Positions 1 to 5,392 of a DNA stretch of 5,392 nucleotides are shown piece by piece. Every line of letters begins with the position of its first letter. The first letter of the stretch is position 1. Made by a program: the position numbers and the translations under genes. The notes under the pieces were generated by a model that saw nothing but the letters and a program-made list of their open reading frames with translations, was not told where the DNA came from and ran no database searches. This stretch comes from Cyclobacteriaceae bacterium (GTDB lineage Bacteria > Bacteroidota > Bacteroidia > Cytophagales > Cyclobacteriaceae): contig JALOMY010000211.1 in assembly GCA_025455225.1 (NCBI GenBank), forward strand, positions 1 to 5,392, read 5' to 3'.

Positions 1-962
1 AATTTTCTTCCGCGATCAATACCCCCTTTAATCTCAAACGTAACGAGTCCGCCACCGAGACGCATTTGTTTTTTAGCCAGTGCCTGCTGCGGATGGGAAG
101 TTAAAAAAGGATACTTAACATATTCAACATCCTGATGACCGGATAGAAATTCAGCCAGCTGATGGGCATTGGAACAATGACGATCCATACGTACGGCAAG
201 AGTTTCCAGGCTCTTCGATAAGATCCAGGAATTGAAGGGTGATAATGCAGGTCCCGTATGTCGCGCAAAAAATCGTATCTCCCTAATCAATTCCTTTTTT
301 CCAAGTACTGCACCCCCCACTACCCGGCCCTGGCCATCGATGAATTTCGTAGCGGAATGCGTTACGAGGTGAGCTCCCCACGTTGCAGGATTCTGCAGGT
401 ACGGAGTAGCAAAGCAATTGTCAACATTGAGGATCAGGTTGTGTTTGTTAGCCAGTTTGCCCAGCCATTCGAGGTCGATGATATCCAAAGCAGGGTTCGA
501 AGGCGTTTCTACAAAAATCATTTTGGTATTCGGCCTGATCTGACTTTCCCAGCTTCCCAAATCTGCGATATCCACATAGGTATGCGAAATGTTGTACCGT
601 GGAAACAGCATGTTCAATATCTGGTGTGTTGACCCGAATAAAGAACGCGATGCCAGCACATGATCTCCCGACTTCAATAAAGCTGCCATGCTGATGTACA
701 TGGCCGCCATACCGGAGGCCGTAGCGATTCCATCTTCGGTGCCTTCCAGCAGGCACAGTTTTTCAATGAACTCCGTGTTGTTGGGATTGGAGAAGCGCGT
801 ATAGATGTTTCCGCTTATCTCATCGGCAAATAGGGCGCGCGCCTGTTCGGCATCTTCGAACACAAAACTGGAAGTTAGATAAACAGGCACAGAATGTTCC
901 CGAAACTCGGTTCGATCGGCCTGGTGCCGGATGGCATTGGTTTCAAAATGCTGGTAACTCAT
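1..962 (-). CDS. metZ: O-succinyl/O-acetylhomoserine sulfhydrylase (MetZ-like), C-terminus beyond the window
   Basis: PLP-dependent Cys/Met-metabolism enzyme, expected to act in the cytoplasm and replace the acyl group of an activated homoserine with sulfide to give homocysteine for methionine synthesis. The frame is open from the ATG at 962 to the left edge: 320 codons plus two bases. Family members are near 390-400 residues, so roughly 70-80 are missing. Visible motifs are YTRFSNPN (54-61, phosphate-binding YTR), SGMAA (83-87), the PLP-ring aspartate in VDNCFATPYLQ (180-190), and SATKFIDGQGRVVGG (203-217) with the Schiff-base lysine at K206. DNCF and the IDGQGR stretch after the lysine favour MetZ over cystathionine gamma-synthase or beta-lyase. 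Whether the substrate is O-succinyl- or O-acetylhomoserine cannot be decided here. The start at 962 gives MSYQHFETNAIR, which fits the family; an in-frame ATG at 992 would add ten residues. It is divergent from the HU gene. No frameshift is seen. Confidence 0.93.
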   Translation of the reverse strand, partial: MSYQHFETNAIRHQADRTEFREHSVPVYLTSSFVFEDAEQARALFADEISGNIYTRFSNPNNTEFIEKLCLLEGTEDGIATASGMAAMYISMAALLKSGDHVLASRSLFGSTHQILNMLFPRYNISHTYVDIADLGSWESQIRPNTKMIFVETPSNPALDIIDLEWLGKLANKHNLILNVDNCFATPYLQNPATWGAHLVTHSATKFIDGQGRVVGGAVLGKKELIREIRFFARHTGPALSPFNSWILSKSLETLAVRMDRHCSNAHQLAEFLSGHQDVEYVKYPFLTSHPQQALAKKQMRLGGGLVTFEIKGGIDRGRK

Positions 963-967
963 AATAA

Positions 968-997
968 CAAAATTAGAAGGATTATCCGGCATGCACA
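968..997 (-). promoter_or_regulatory. Candidate Bacteroidota-type promoter of metZ
   Basis: On the minus strand TAATTTTG (975-968) matches the Bacteroidota -7 consensus TAnnTTTG perfectly. A weak -33 candidate, TGTG (997-994), lies 18 bases upstream. The -7 box ends only five bases before the ATG at 962, so transcription would begin at or next to the start codon and give an almost leaderless mRNA. The weak -33 element lowers confidence. If translation started at 992 instead, this box would lie inside the coding region. Confidence 0.4.
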
Positions 998-1133
998 GAA
1001 TTAACAGACCCGATCGTATTATGAGATCAGAAAATTGTTACAGGATCGGTGCAGTTCAACCTCACCGTACCCGGCAGGTAATACTGAAAAATCAGATGCC
1101 CTTAATTTCTTTTAAAACTTTTCGTGTCATAAG

Positions 1134-1166
1134 TATGCATATAACAAAAGCAGTTCCTTATACTTG
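1134..1166 (+). promoter_or_regulatory. Candidate Bacteroidota-type promoter of the HU gene
   Basis: TATACTTG at 1159-1166, followed by CA, is one base off TAnnTTTG and close to the common TATCTTTGCA form. A TATG at 1134-1137, one base off the TTTG -33 element, lies 21 bases upstream. Transcription would start near 1171 and leave an AT-rich leader of about 28 bases before the ATG at 1199. The leader has no Shine-Dalgarno sequence, as is usual in this phylum. Spacing and position fit; the elements are imperfect. Confidence 0.45.
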
Positions 1167-1198
1167 CAGCTTGATTTTTACTTATTATTAAAAACCCT

Positions 1199-1468
1199 AT
1201 GACAAAAGCAGAATTGATTTCAAAGCTTGCCGAAGATGCAGGCATCACCAAGGTTCAGGCAGGTGCAGCCCTCGATTCATTCATTGAGAGCATTCAGAAG
1301 ACCCTTAAAGGCGGTAAGAAGATTACCGTGGCCGGCCTCGGAACTTTCTCCGTTGGAAAACGTGCTGCCCGCGAAGGCCGCAACCCGTTTACCGGTGAAA
1401 CCATCAAAATCAAAGCGAAGAAGGTAGCCAAATTCAAGGCTGCAAAAGTGCTGAAGGATAAACTTTGA
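1199..1468 (+). CDS. HU-family histone-like DNA-binding protein
   Basis: An 89-residue nucleoid protein of the HU/IHF family, full length for the family (about 90). HU dimers bind and bend DNA with little sequence specificity and compact the chromosome. The N-terminal helical dimerisation part (MTKAELISKLAEDAG, then helix 2 to about residue 37) leads to the signature GLGTF at 46-50. The basic beta-arm spans about 54-74 and carries RNP at 61-63; P63 is the proline that intercalates between base pairs in HU/IHF proteins. The C-terminal helix is lysine-rich (KFKAAKVLKDK). Two positions differ from the usual V-P-K-F-K-x-G-K pattern: A77 and A82 replace proline and glycine. The gene is monocistronic: it has its own upstream promoter candidate and a hairpin terminator 19 bases after the TGA stop. 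It is divergent from metZ and convergent with the large secreted-protein gene. The exact paralogue name (hupA, hupB or other) cannot be assigned. Confidence 0.96.
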   Translation: MTKAELISKLAEDAGITKVQAGAALDSFIESIQKTLKGGKKITVAGLGTFSVGKRAAREGRNPFTGETIKIKAKKVAKFKAAKVLKDKL

Positions 1469-1487
1469 TAACCATCAACAAAAAATT

Positions 1488-1516
1488 AAAAAGCCGGTGT
1501 ACAAACCGGCTTTTTT
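1488..1516 (+). terminator. Rho-independent terminator of the HU gene, probably bidirectional
   Basis: The GC-rich stem AAGCCGGT (1491-1498) pairs perfectly with ACCGGCTT (1505-1512) around the six-base loop GTACAA. A/T pairs at 1488-1490 with 1513-1515 extend it to 11 bp. On the plus strand the stem runs into TTTTTT (1511-1516). On the minus strand it runs into TTTTTAATTTTT, so the same hairpin can also stop transcripts from the convergent large gene. This is the strongest structural signal in the intergenic region. Confidence 0.9.
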
Positions 1517-1636
1517 ATTGCCTTTTGTAATCAAGAGTACCCCTTTCTTTGACCACTAAAAATTAAATTCGAACCCTCAATAAGTATGTTGAATACTCTG
1601 GTGTATTCATATCCATGAGTTTCTGAATTTGACCTG

Positions 1637-1688
1637 AAAATATTTTTACAAAGGTAATCTGTTAAAATTATAGCATCGTATTACCCTA
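1637..1688 (-). terminator. Weak hairpin just after the large gene, possible terminator
   Basis: On the minus strand GGTAAT begins directly after the TAG stop (1685-1680) and pairs with ATTACC (1658-1653). The AG of the stop codon can extend the stem against TT with one G-U pair. The loop is long (21 bases). The stem is followed by an AT-rich stretch (TTTG, then AAAATATTTT) but not by a clean T-run. It could slow or end transcription before the stronger hairpin at 1488-1516, or it could be chance. Confidence 0.3.
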
Positions 1689-4600
1689 AGGAATAATTAG
1701 TTTCTTCCGGATGATTTTCTCTCCCATAAACAAACTTACCACATAGATACCAGACGACAGACCTTCGGAAGAAATACTTTGAACGAAGTCAATACTTTCT
1801 TTTGTCATACTAAAATGCTGAGCGCGTCCGAGTCCATCCGACAGTTCCAGTTCAACTGGCCCCGAATAATTATTTGTAATCTTTAACTGAAAAGAAGAAT
1901 GAGTTACCGGGTTCGGAAATAGTGATATTTCGGTAGTCATACTTTCAGGTATATTGGTAATTACCTCTTCTTTGATTTCGAATGTCTGCTCTGTTGCAAA
2001 CGCTGATCCGCGGTATCCCGCATCAATTGCCTGAACACTCCATACATACTGGCCGGGTTCAAGGCTATTGAGTCTGATCTTCCGATTATGATATGCATTA
2101 CCATCGCGAACTACTTTTCGGGTTCCATCCGAATGTGAATATGAACTAACCAAGGTATCGGTTTGATGGATTAGGTAATACTGATAGGTAAGTCCGGCAA
2201 TAGGTGTTTTATCATCAGTAGATTCATTCCAGGATAACTCAACCGTATTATTGGCTACCACAGATTTCAAATTAACCGGTGCTGATGGAGAACCATTAAA
2301 TTGATTCCATCCATCAACAATAGTACTGGTATACACGGTGGTTTTAATGCCTGTGTATCCTTCCGAACCTCCGATGATAAGATCCAGGTCACCATCATTA
2401 TCAATGTCACCAAACGAAGCCGATCCATATTGGGTGCTGGGGGGAAGGTAATTTATTGAAGATTCAGCGAATACATTATTTCCATTGTTTGAATAGATGC
2501 GGGTATAATTCATAAACGGTTCAACAAACGGATTTCCGTATTGAAGTACATCCCGATCACCATCATTATCAAAATCACCCCAATTCACCGTTACATCATA
2601 TATCAATCGTGCCATTGATTCAGTATTGATGGCAGTGAACGAACGGTTACCGGTATTCCTGTAAATCCGGGTAATTCCCTGGCCATTACCGCAGGTATTT
2701 GAGCCCGAAAGTATTATATCCAACCATCCATCGTTATTGTAATCGCCCCATTTCAAATCTCCACTAAAGTTGAGAAGATCTTCATTGAGTGCGGCTAAAC
2801 CCAATGATTTCGAAATGAATGATTTGTCACCGGTATTCTCAAGAATAGCCAGCGAATATGTACCGCAAGAAATCGTATTGATTACGAGTATATCCGAATC
2901 ACCGTCATTATCATAATCACCCCATGGTCTGCTTGATTTTATAAATCCGGGTAACGTAAGATTAGTATCCTGAAATACATAATTACCTTTATTTTCGAAA
3001 AGACGTAACACGTGCGGTGATCCGGTTAATGGCAATCCCTGAGCCAACATATCTTCATCACCATCATTATCATAATCCACCCATGAAATTCCACCTTGCC
3101 AGAGATAGCGTAAAGGCATGTTTATAGTAAGATTTTGCTCGGAAAATGATTCTCCTTTATGATTAATCAATAAGTGAAAGTCGAATGTAAATGATTGAGT
3201 ATTCTCTATAAAAAGATCTAAATATCCATCGGTATTCAGATCGATCCAGGTTGCCCGCATATGTTCTGCATTTGAATTCGGCATGATAATTCCCGAATCA
3301 GAAAATCCACTCCCATCGAACTTCAGTAGCTTGGTTATAGAATTGTTGTAGTCGATTGTATAGTTAACCAGCAGATCAAGATCTTTATCGTTGTCATAAT
3401 CAGCCAATGCTGCAAATTTTAATTTGCTGTTCCCGGGTTTAAACCAATCGGTTGGCACAAATGCACGCGGGAATGTTGTCGCAGAAGATGTTCCTGAGAA
3501 GTCATCCGGGTAAGCACAATTCGAAGCCACAATGCGGTAGACATATTCCGTGTCAGGTAGTAGTCCTTCATCGGTATAGGTAATTGAATTTGGGGGGAGT
3601 GTTGCTATCAAATAATAATCAGAAAAAGTATTTCCGGGTTCGGCCCGGTATATCAAATATTCTGTCTCCCGATTTGTGTTATCCTTCCAACTTAACACGA
3701 TGGTAATATCCGAAACCGCTTTGGCAATAACTTCGCTCGGAGCTGACGGGGCAACATTGGAAATTGTGAATGTTCGGTCATTGGCAAATGTTGAACCTTG
3801 AAGGGAAGCATCGATCGCCTGAACACTCCAATAATAAGTACCCTCTTGTAAACAATTAAGTGTAAACGTGGTGTTGTTATAGGCATTGCCATGTTTAAAC
3901 AGCATACGTTTACCATCATCCTCTGAATGAGATGGCATTATGATTGAACCATCCTCTTTGCGTACCGATACGTTATAGGTAAGCGATGTCGATGGTGTTT
4001 TATCGTCAGTTGATGCATTCCACTCAAATTTCACGCTGGTTTGATTTACCGTTTCATTCAAACCTGTTACCTGAGCAGGAGCCTGGTTGGTAACTGATTG
4101 ATTAATTGTGTTCAGAAAAATCTTATTCGTATATAGTTCACTTGACCAATACATTCCCACCATAACCAGGTCGAGGTCGCCATCATTATCAAGGTCACCA
4201 ACAGCAACGCGAGAATGTTCAGTACCTGGTAAGCCTGTATTGGATAAAAGTGAATAATTTCCCTCGCCATCACCGGCATAAATCCGTGTTTCAAAGTTCC
4301 AAAAAGTCTCCTCAACTCCGGACAATACAACATCAGGATGTCCATCGTTATTCATATCCGCCCATACAGCAGCCATCGACTGTGGAAAGCGAATACCGGT
4401 ATCCTTGAAATCACCATTTTCATAATCATAGATTCTGAATTTCCACTCAGCATCTTTAACCAGGAGATCAAAATCACCATCGTGATCATGATCAACAATC
4501 AAAACACCATACAACGGTACATCTATAGCTATTTGTTTACTATTGAATTCGTCCTGCTCAATTGATGGATCTAACAAGTAATTACTATTAAAATAAAAAC

Positions 4601-5225
4601 TTCCGCCTACGGTTTGAATGACTTCGAGCATTCCATCGTGATCCGAATCCAACCAAGAGGTAAATAGAGTAGTACCATTTGGCAGATAATAACTGCTGCC
4701 CTCCAGTTTGGTTTTGTTATTCATGTAAATTGCTCCACCCTGATTGCTGAATTGATCAGCTCCGGAATATAAAATATCGAGGTCACCATCCTGATCAAAA
4801 TCACCAAAGGCACTACTTCCTGCTAAACCGTAATTATCCTGAAAAATATTGCTGAATGAATTATTCTCATTTTGCAGGATATAAAACACCCTTCGATTTG
4901 GGCCTCCGGTTTGAAGAATATCAAGTTTTCCATCTAAGTTAAAATCACCAATATCCAGATTCTGAAAGTATACCTGGGTTTCGCCCGGATATTCGTTGTA
5001 ATACTGTACACGTGTAAAAACCAAATTATCATTAAAAATTACTGCCGTATAATCATAGCCAGTAGTGATAATATCAGGGTCTCCGTCATTATCAACATCA
5101 CCCAAAACCACATTAGGTGTGAAACTTGCCGGCAATCCTGACATAGGAGTAATATCCTGAAATTGCTGTGCCTGTAAAGACACAGAAATTCTTAGCAACA
5201 GCAGGATTACAACTGCAAACCGCAT
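1686..5225 (-). CDS. Secreted double FG-GAP/VCBS beta-propeller protein with FN3 domains and T9SS sorting domain
   Basis: A 1179-residue protein predicted to leave through Sec and then the type IX secretion system, ending on the surface or outside the cell. Order: signal peptide 1-19 (hydrophobic VVILLLL, likely cut at LQA|QQ); propeller 1 (about 21-378) with seven DxDxDGxxD-type calcium loops; FN3-like domain 1 (about 382-489); FN3 domain 2 (about 491-586); propeller 2 (about 590-972) with seven more loops; FN3-like domain 3 (about 981-1084); type A sorting domain (about 1098-1179) opening with SLFPNPV and closing with SSGIYVVSLFMGEK and a basic tail. The sorting domain is normally removed after export, and the protein is often attached to A-LPS. 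No enzymatic motif is seen; FG-GAP/VCBS proteins often act in adhesion or ligand binding, but the ligand here is unknown. Only one start is possible, since an in-frame TAA lies four codons upstream. No Shine-Dalgarno sequence is present. Parts of the gene look more AT-rich than metZ and HU. Confidence 0.93.
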   Translation of the reverse strand: MRFAVVILLLLRISVSLQAQQFQDITPMSGLPASFTPNVVLGDVDNDGDPDIITTGYDYTAVIFNDNLVFTRVQYYNEYPGETQVYFQNLDIGDFNLDGKLDILQTGGPNRRVFYILQNENNSFSNIFQDNYGLAGSSAFGDFDQDGDLDILYSGADQFSNQGGAIYMNNKTKLEGSSYYLPNGTTLFTSWLDSDHDGMLEVIQTVGGSFYFNSNYLLDPSIEQDEFNSKQIAIDVPLYGVLIVDHDHDGDFDLLVKDAEWKFRIYDYENGDFKDTGIRFPQSMAAVWADMNNDGHPDVVLSGVEETFWNFETRIYAGDGEGNYSLLSNTGLPGTEHSRVAVGDLDNDGDLDLVMVGMYWSSELYTNKIFLNTINQSVTNQAPAQVTGLNETVNQTSVKFEWNASTDDKTPSTSLTYNVSVRKEDGSIIMPSHSEDDGKRMLFKHGNAYNNTTFTLNCLQEGTYYWSVQAIDASLQGSTFANDRTFTISNVAPSAPSEVIAKAVSDITIVLSWKDNTNRETEYLIYRAEPGNTFSDYYLIATLPPNSITYTDEGLLPDTEYVYRIVASNCAYPDDFSGTSSATTFPRAFVPTDWFKPGNSKLKFAALADYDNDKDLDLLVNYTIDYNNSITKLLKFDGSGFSDSGIIMPNSNAEHMRATWIDLNTDGYLDLFIENTQSFTFDFHLLINHKGESFSEQNLTINMPLRYLWQGGISWVDYDNDGDEDMLAQGLPLTGSPHVLRLFENKGNYVFQDTNLTLPGFIKSSRPWGDYDNDGDSDILVINTISCGTYSLAILENTGDKSFISKSLGLAALNEDLLNFSGDLKWGDYNNDGWLDIILSGSNTCGNGQGITRIYRNTGNRSFTAINTESMARLIYDVTVNWGDFDNDGDRDVLQYGNPFVEPFMNYTRIYSNNGNNVFAESSINYLPPSTQYGSASFGDIDNDGDLDLIIGGSEGYTGIKTTVYTSTIVDGWNQFNGSPSAPVNLKSVVANNTVELSWNESTDDKTPIAGLTYQYYLIHQTDTLVSSYSHSDGTRKVVRDGNAYHNRKIRLNSLEPGQYVWSVQAIDAGYRGSAFATEQTFEIKEEVITNIPESMTTEISLFPNPVTHSSFQLKITNNYSGPVELELSDGLGRAQHFSMTKESIDFVQSISSEGLSSGIYVVSLFMGEKIIRKKLIIP
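1689..1934 (-). other. T9SS type A C-terminal sorting domain (residues 1098-1179)
   Basis: The last 82 residues carry the three hallmarks of the family. First is a start with LFPNPV followed by a beta-strand (SSFQLKI). Second is a middle strand pair (VELELSDGLGRAQ). Third is an end with GLSSGIYVVSLFMGEK followed by a basic stretch and a short hydrophobic end. In known T9SS cargo this domain targets the outer-membrane translocon and is cut off by a sortase-like protease. It makes a cell-surface or extracellular fate the most likely one. Confidence 0.9.
1974..2285 (-). repeat. FN3-like domain 3, copy of domain 1 (residues 981-1084)
   Basis: This domain shares STDDKTP, GLTY (SLTY in domain 1), DGNAY (HGNAY in domain 1), YVWSVQAIDA (YYWSVQAIDA) and the ending TFEI (TFTI) with domain 1 at 3759-4082. 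DNA-level likeness is also clear: 2020-2042 and 3808-3830 agree at 21 of 23 bases, and 2203-2231 and 3994-4022 differ at only a few positions. The type commonly follows FG-GAP propellers in Bacteroidota proteins. Confidence 0.85.
2310..3458 (-). repeat. Second FG-GAP/VCBS propeller, seven calcium-loop repeats (residues 590-972)
   Basis: Seven loops start at residues 609, 662, 717, 770, 828, 884 and 940, spaced 53-58 residues apart. Most are preceded by an aromatic residue plus G, V or I (for example WGDYDNDGDSD). Blades end in the family pattern IY-x-N-x-G-x-x-x-F (TRIYRNTGNRSF, TRIYSNNGNNVF). Seven repeats suit a seven-bladed propeller with one Ca2+ site per blade. The first loop, DYDNDKDLD, has lysine at the conserved glycine. 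The domain contains two cysteines, C787 and C845. Confidence 0.88.
3468..3755 (-). other. FN3 domain 2, a divergent single copy (residues 491-586)
   Basis: A canonical fibronectin type III pattern: APSAPSEVIAKAVSD, then ITIVLSWKDNTNRETEYLIYR, then YTDEGLLPDTEYVYRIVASN. The tryptophan, the EYLIYR strand and the L-x-P-x-T-x-Y-x-Y-R strand are all present. It lacks the STDDKTP and WSVQAIDA motifs of the other two FN3-like domains, so it comes from a different FN3 subtype. It sits between domain 1 and the second propeller and probably acts as a spacer. Confidence 0.85.
3759..4082 (-). repeat. FN3-like domain 1, copy of domain 3 (residues 382-489)
   Basis: It follows propeller 1 directly, beginning NQAPAQVTGLNETVN and ending DRTFTISN. 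It carries WNASTDDKTP, HGNAYNN and YYWSVQAIDA, the same motifs in the same order as domain 3 at 1974-2285. Each propeller in this protein is therefore capped on its C-terminal side by the same FN3-like subtype. Confidence 0.85.
4092..5165 (-). repeat. First FG-GAP/VCBS propeller, seven calcium-loop repeats (residues 21-378)
   Basis: It opens with FQDITPMSGLP, a start often seen in FG-GAP/VCBS proteins. Loops begin at residues 43, 94, 142, 193, 245, 290 and 344, spaced 45-54 apart. Five keep the full nine-residue pattern with little change (for example DVDNDGDPD, DLDNDGDLD). The fourth, DSDHDGMLE, ends in glutamate, and the sixth, DMNNDGHPD, has asparagine at position 3. Blades are slightly shorter than in the second propeller. 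Confidence 0.88.
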
Positions 5226-5269
5226 AACGAATTCTTAGCTTATGGAGAAAATGAATTACTGATTTTTGA

Positions 5270-5299
5270 CTAAAATATTAATTTTTACTTCAGTGTCAA
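5270..5299 (-). promoter_or_regulatory. Candidate promoter of the large secreted-protein gene
   Basis: On the minus strand TTG (5299-5297), within TTGACA, lies 19 bases upstream of TATTTTAG (5277-5270), which is one base off TAnnTTTG. The spacing is right for a Bacteroidota -33/-7 pair. The start of transcription would fall near 5264, leaving a leader of about 40 bases. The -33 element overlaps the last codons of the upstream gene, so a shared transcript is an alternative. Confidence 0.42.
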
Positions 5300-5392
5300 C
5301 TCCTGGATTATATTTTTTGCCCCACCCAATACATCAATGCACCATAACACATAGCGTATGTCGACACATATGGTACGGTTCAGATCTTTATC
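5285..5392 (-). CDS. C-terminal end of an unrecognised protein, 5' part beyond the window
   Basis: The minus strand is open from the right edge for 35 codons to a TAA at 5287-5285. The peptide begins DKDLNRTICVDIRYVLW, continues CIDVLGGAKNIIQEL and ends TLK. It has the alternating hydrophobic and charged make-up of a folded, probably cytoplasmic C-terminal helix rather than random translation. I do not recognise the family, and no catalytic motif or membrane segment can be claimed from so short a piece. It is in the same direction as the large secreted-protein gene with a gap of 59 bases, so the two could be co-transcribed, although a promoter candidate overlaps its end. The case that this is coding rests on the open frame and its composition alone. 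Confidence 0.6.
   Translation of the reverse strand, partial: DKDLNRTICVDIRYVLWCIDVLGGAKNIIQELTLK

Noticed and set aside
258..632. Plus-strand open frame of 124 codons within metZ
   Set aside because: It lies antisense to the well-supported metZ frame, whose catalytic motifs fall in the same interval. Its product shows no family pattern.
448..756. Minus-strand open frame of 102 codons within metZ
   Set aside because: It is out of frame with metZ on the same strand. The metZ frame through this interval encodes conserved PLP-enzyme motifs.
1047..1067. Hairpin CGGTG / CACCG in the metZ-HU intergenic region, considered as a SAM riboswitch or other leader element
   Set aside because: It lies upstream of the metZ promoter candidate, the stem is only 5 bp with an 11-base loop, and I see no known riboswitch core around it.
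991..1191. Plus-strand open frame of 66 codons ahead of the HU gene
   Set aside because: It covers the divergent promoter region and contains the HU promoter candidate. Its product has no recognisable pattern, and the frame is short enough to arise by chance.
1590..1609. Inverted repeat TGAATAC / GTATTCA with a six-base loop
   Set aside because: It has only 7 bp, is AT-rich and has no T-run on either side. It could be a weak structure or protein site, but nothing else supports it.
1649..1656. Perfect TACCTTTG box on the minus strand between the HU and large genes
   Set aside because: There is no -33 TTG at suitable spacing, and it points towards the terminator and the antisense of HU with no gene to drive. 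It is also part of the hairpin after the large gene.
2380..5105. Regularly spaced short repeats (variants of CCATCATTATC) about 135-175 bases apart, at first glance array-like
   Set aside because: They encode the DNDGD calcium loops of the propellers in a single reading frame. The intervals are coding and far too long and uneven for a CRISPR array.

Overview
The window looks like a piece of a Bacteroidota chromosome, probably a free-living or environmental Cytophagales/Flavobacteriia-type organism. Four things support this. The large gene ends in a type IX secretion (T9SS) type A sorting domain, which is specific to this phylum. The start codons lack a Shine-Dalgarno sequence. The promoter candidates resemble the Bacteroidota TTG / TAnnTTTG pattern. 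The HU and MetZ proteins are typical of the group. No mobile element, CRISPR array, tRNA or rRNA is visible.

Layout, left to right. Positions 1-962 (minus strand) hold the first 320 codons of metZ, a PLP-dependent O-succinyl/O-acetylhomoserine sulfhydrylase of methionine synthesis; its C-terminus lies beyond the left edge. Positions 963-1198 are the divergent intergenic region, with one promoter candidate facing each way. Positions 1199-1468 (plus strand) are a complete HU-family nucleoid protein, followed by a strong hairpin terminator (1488-1516) whose flanks let it work on both strands. Positions 1517-1685 are non-coding, with a weaker hairpin just after the stop of the next gene.

Positions 1686-5225 (minus strand) are one 1179-residue secreted protein. 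Its order is signal peptide, a 7-repeat FG-GAP/VCBS calcium-loop propeller, two FN3-like domains, a second 7-repeat propeller, a third FN3-like domain and the T9SS sorting domain. FN3 domains 1 and 3 are close copies, so the gene appears to have grown by duplication of a propeller-plus-FN3 block. Positions 5285-5392 (minus strand) are the last 35 codons of an unrecognised gene that may share a transcript with the large gene.

The genes do not form an obvious shared pathway: metZ and HU are housekeeping genes, and the large gene encodes a surface or secreted protein of unknown ligand. I see no convincing evidence of a new multi-gene system. The most distinctive content is the architecture of the large protein.
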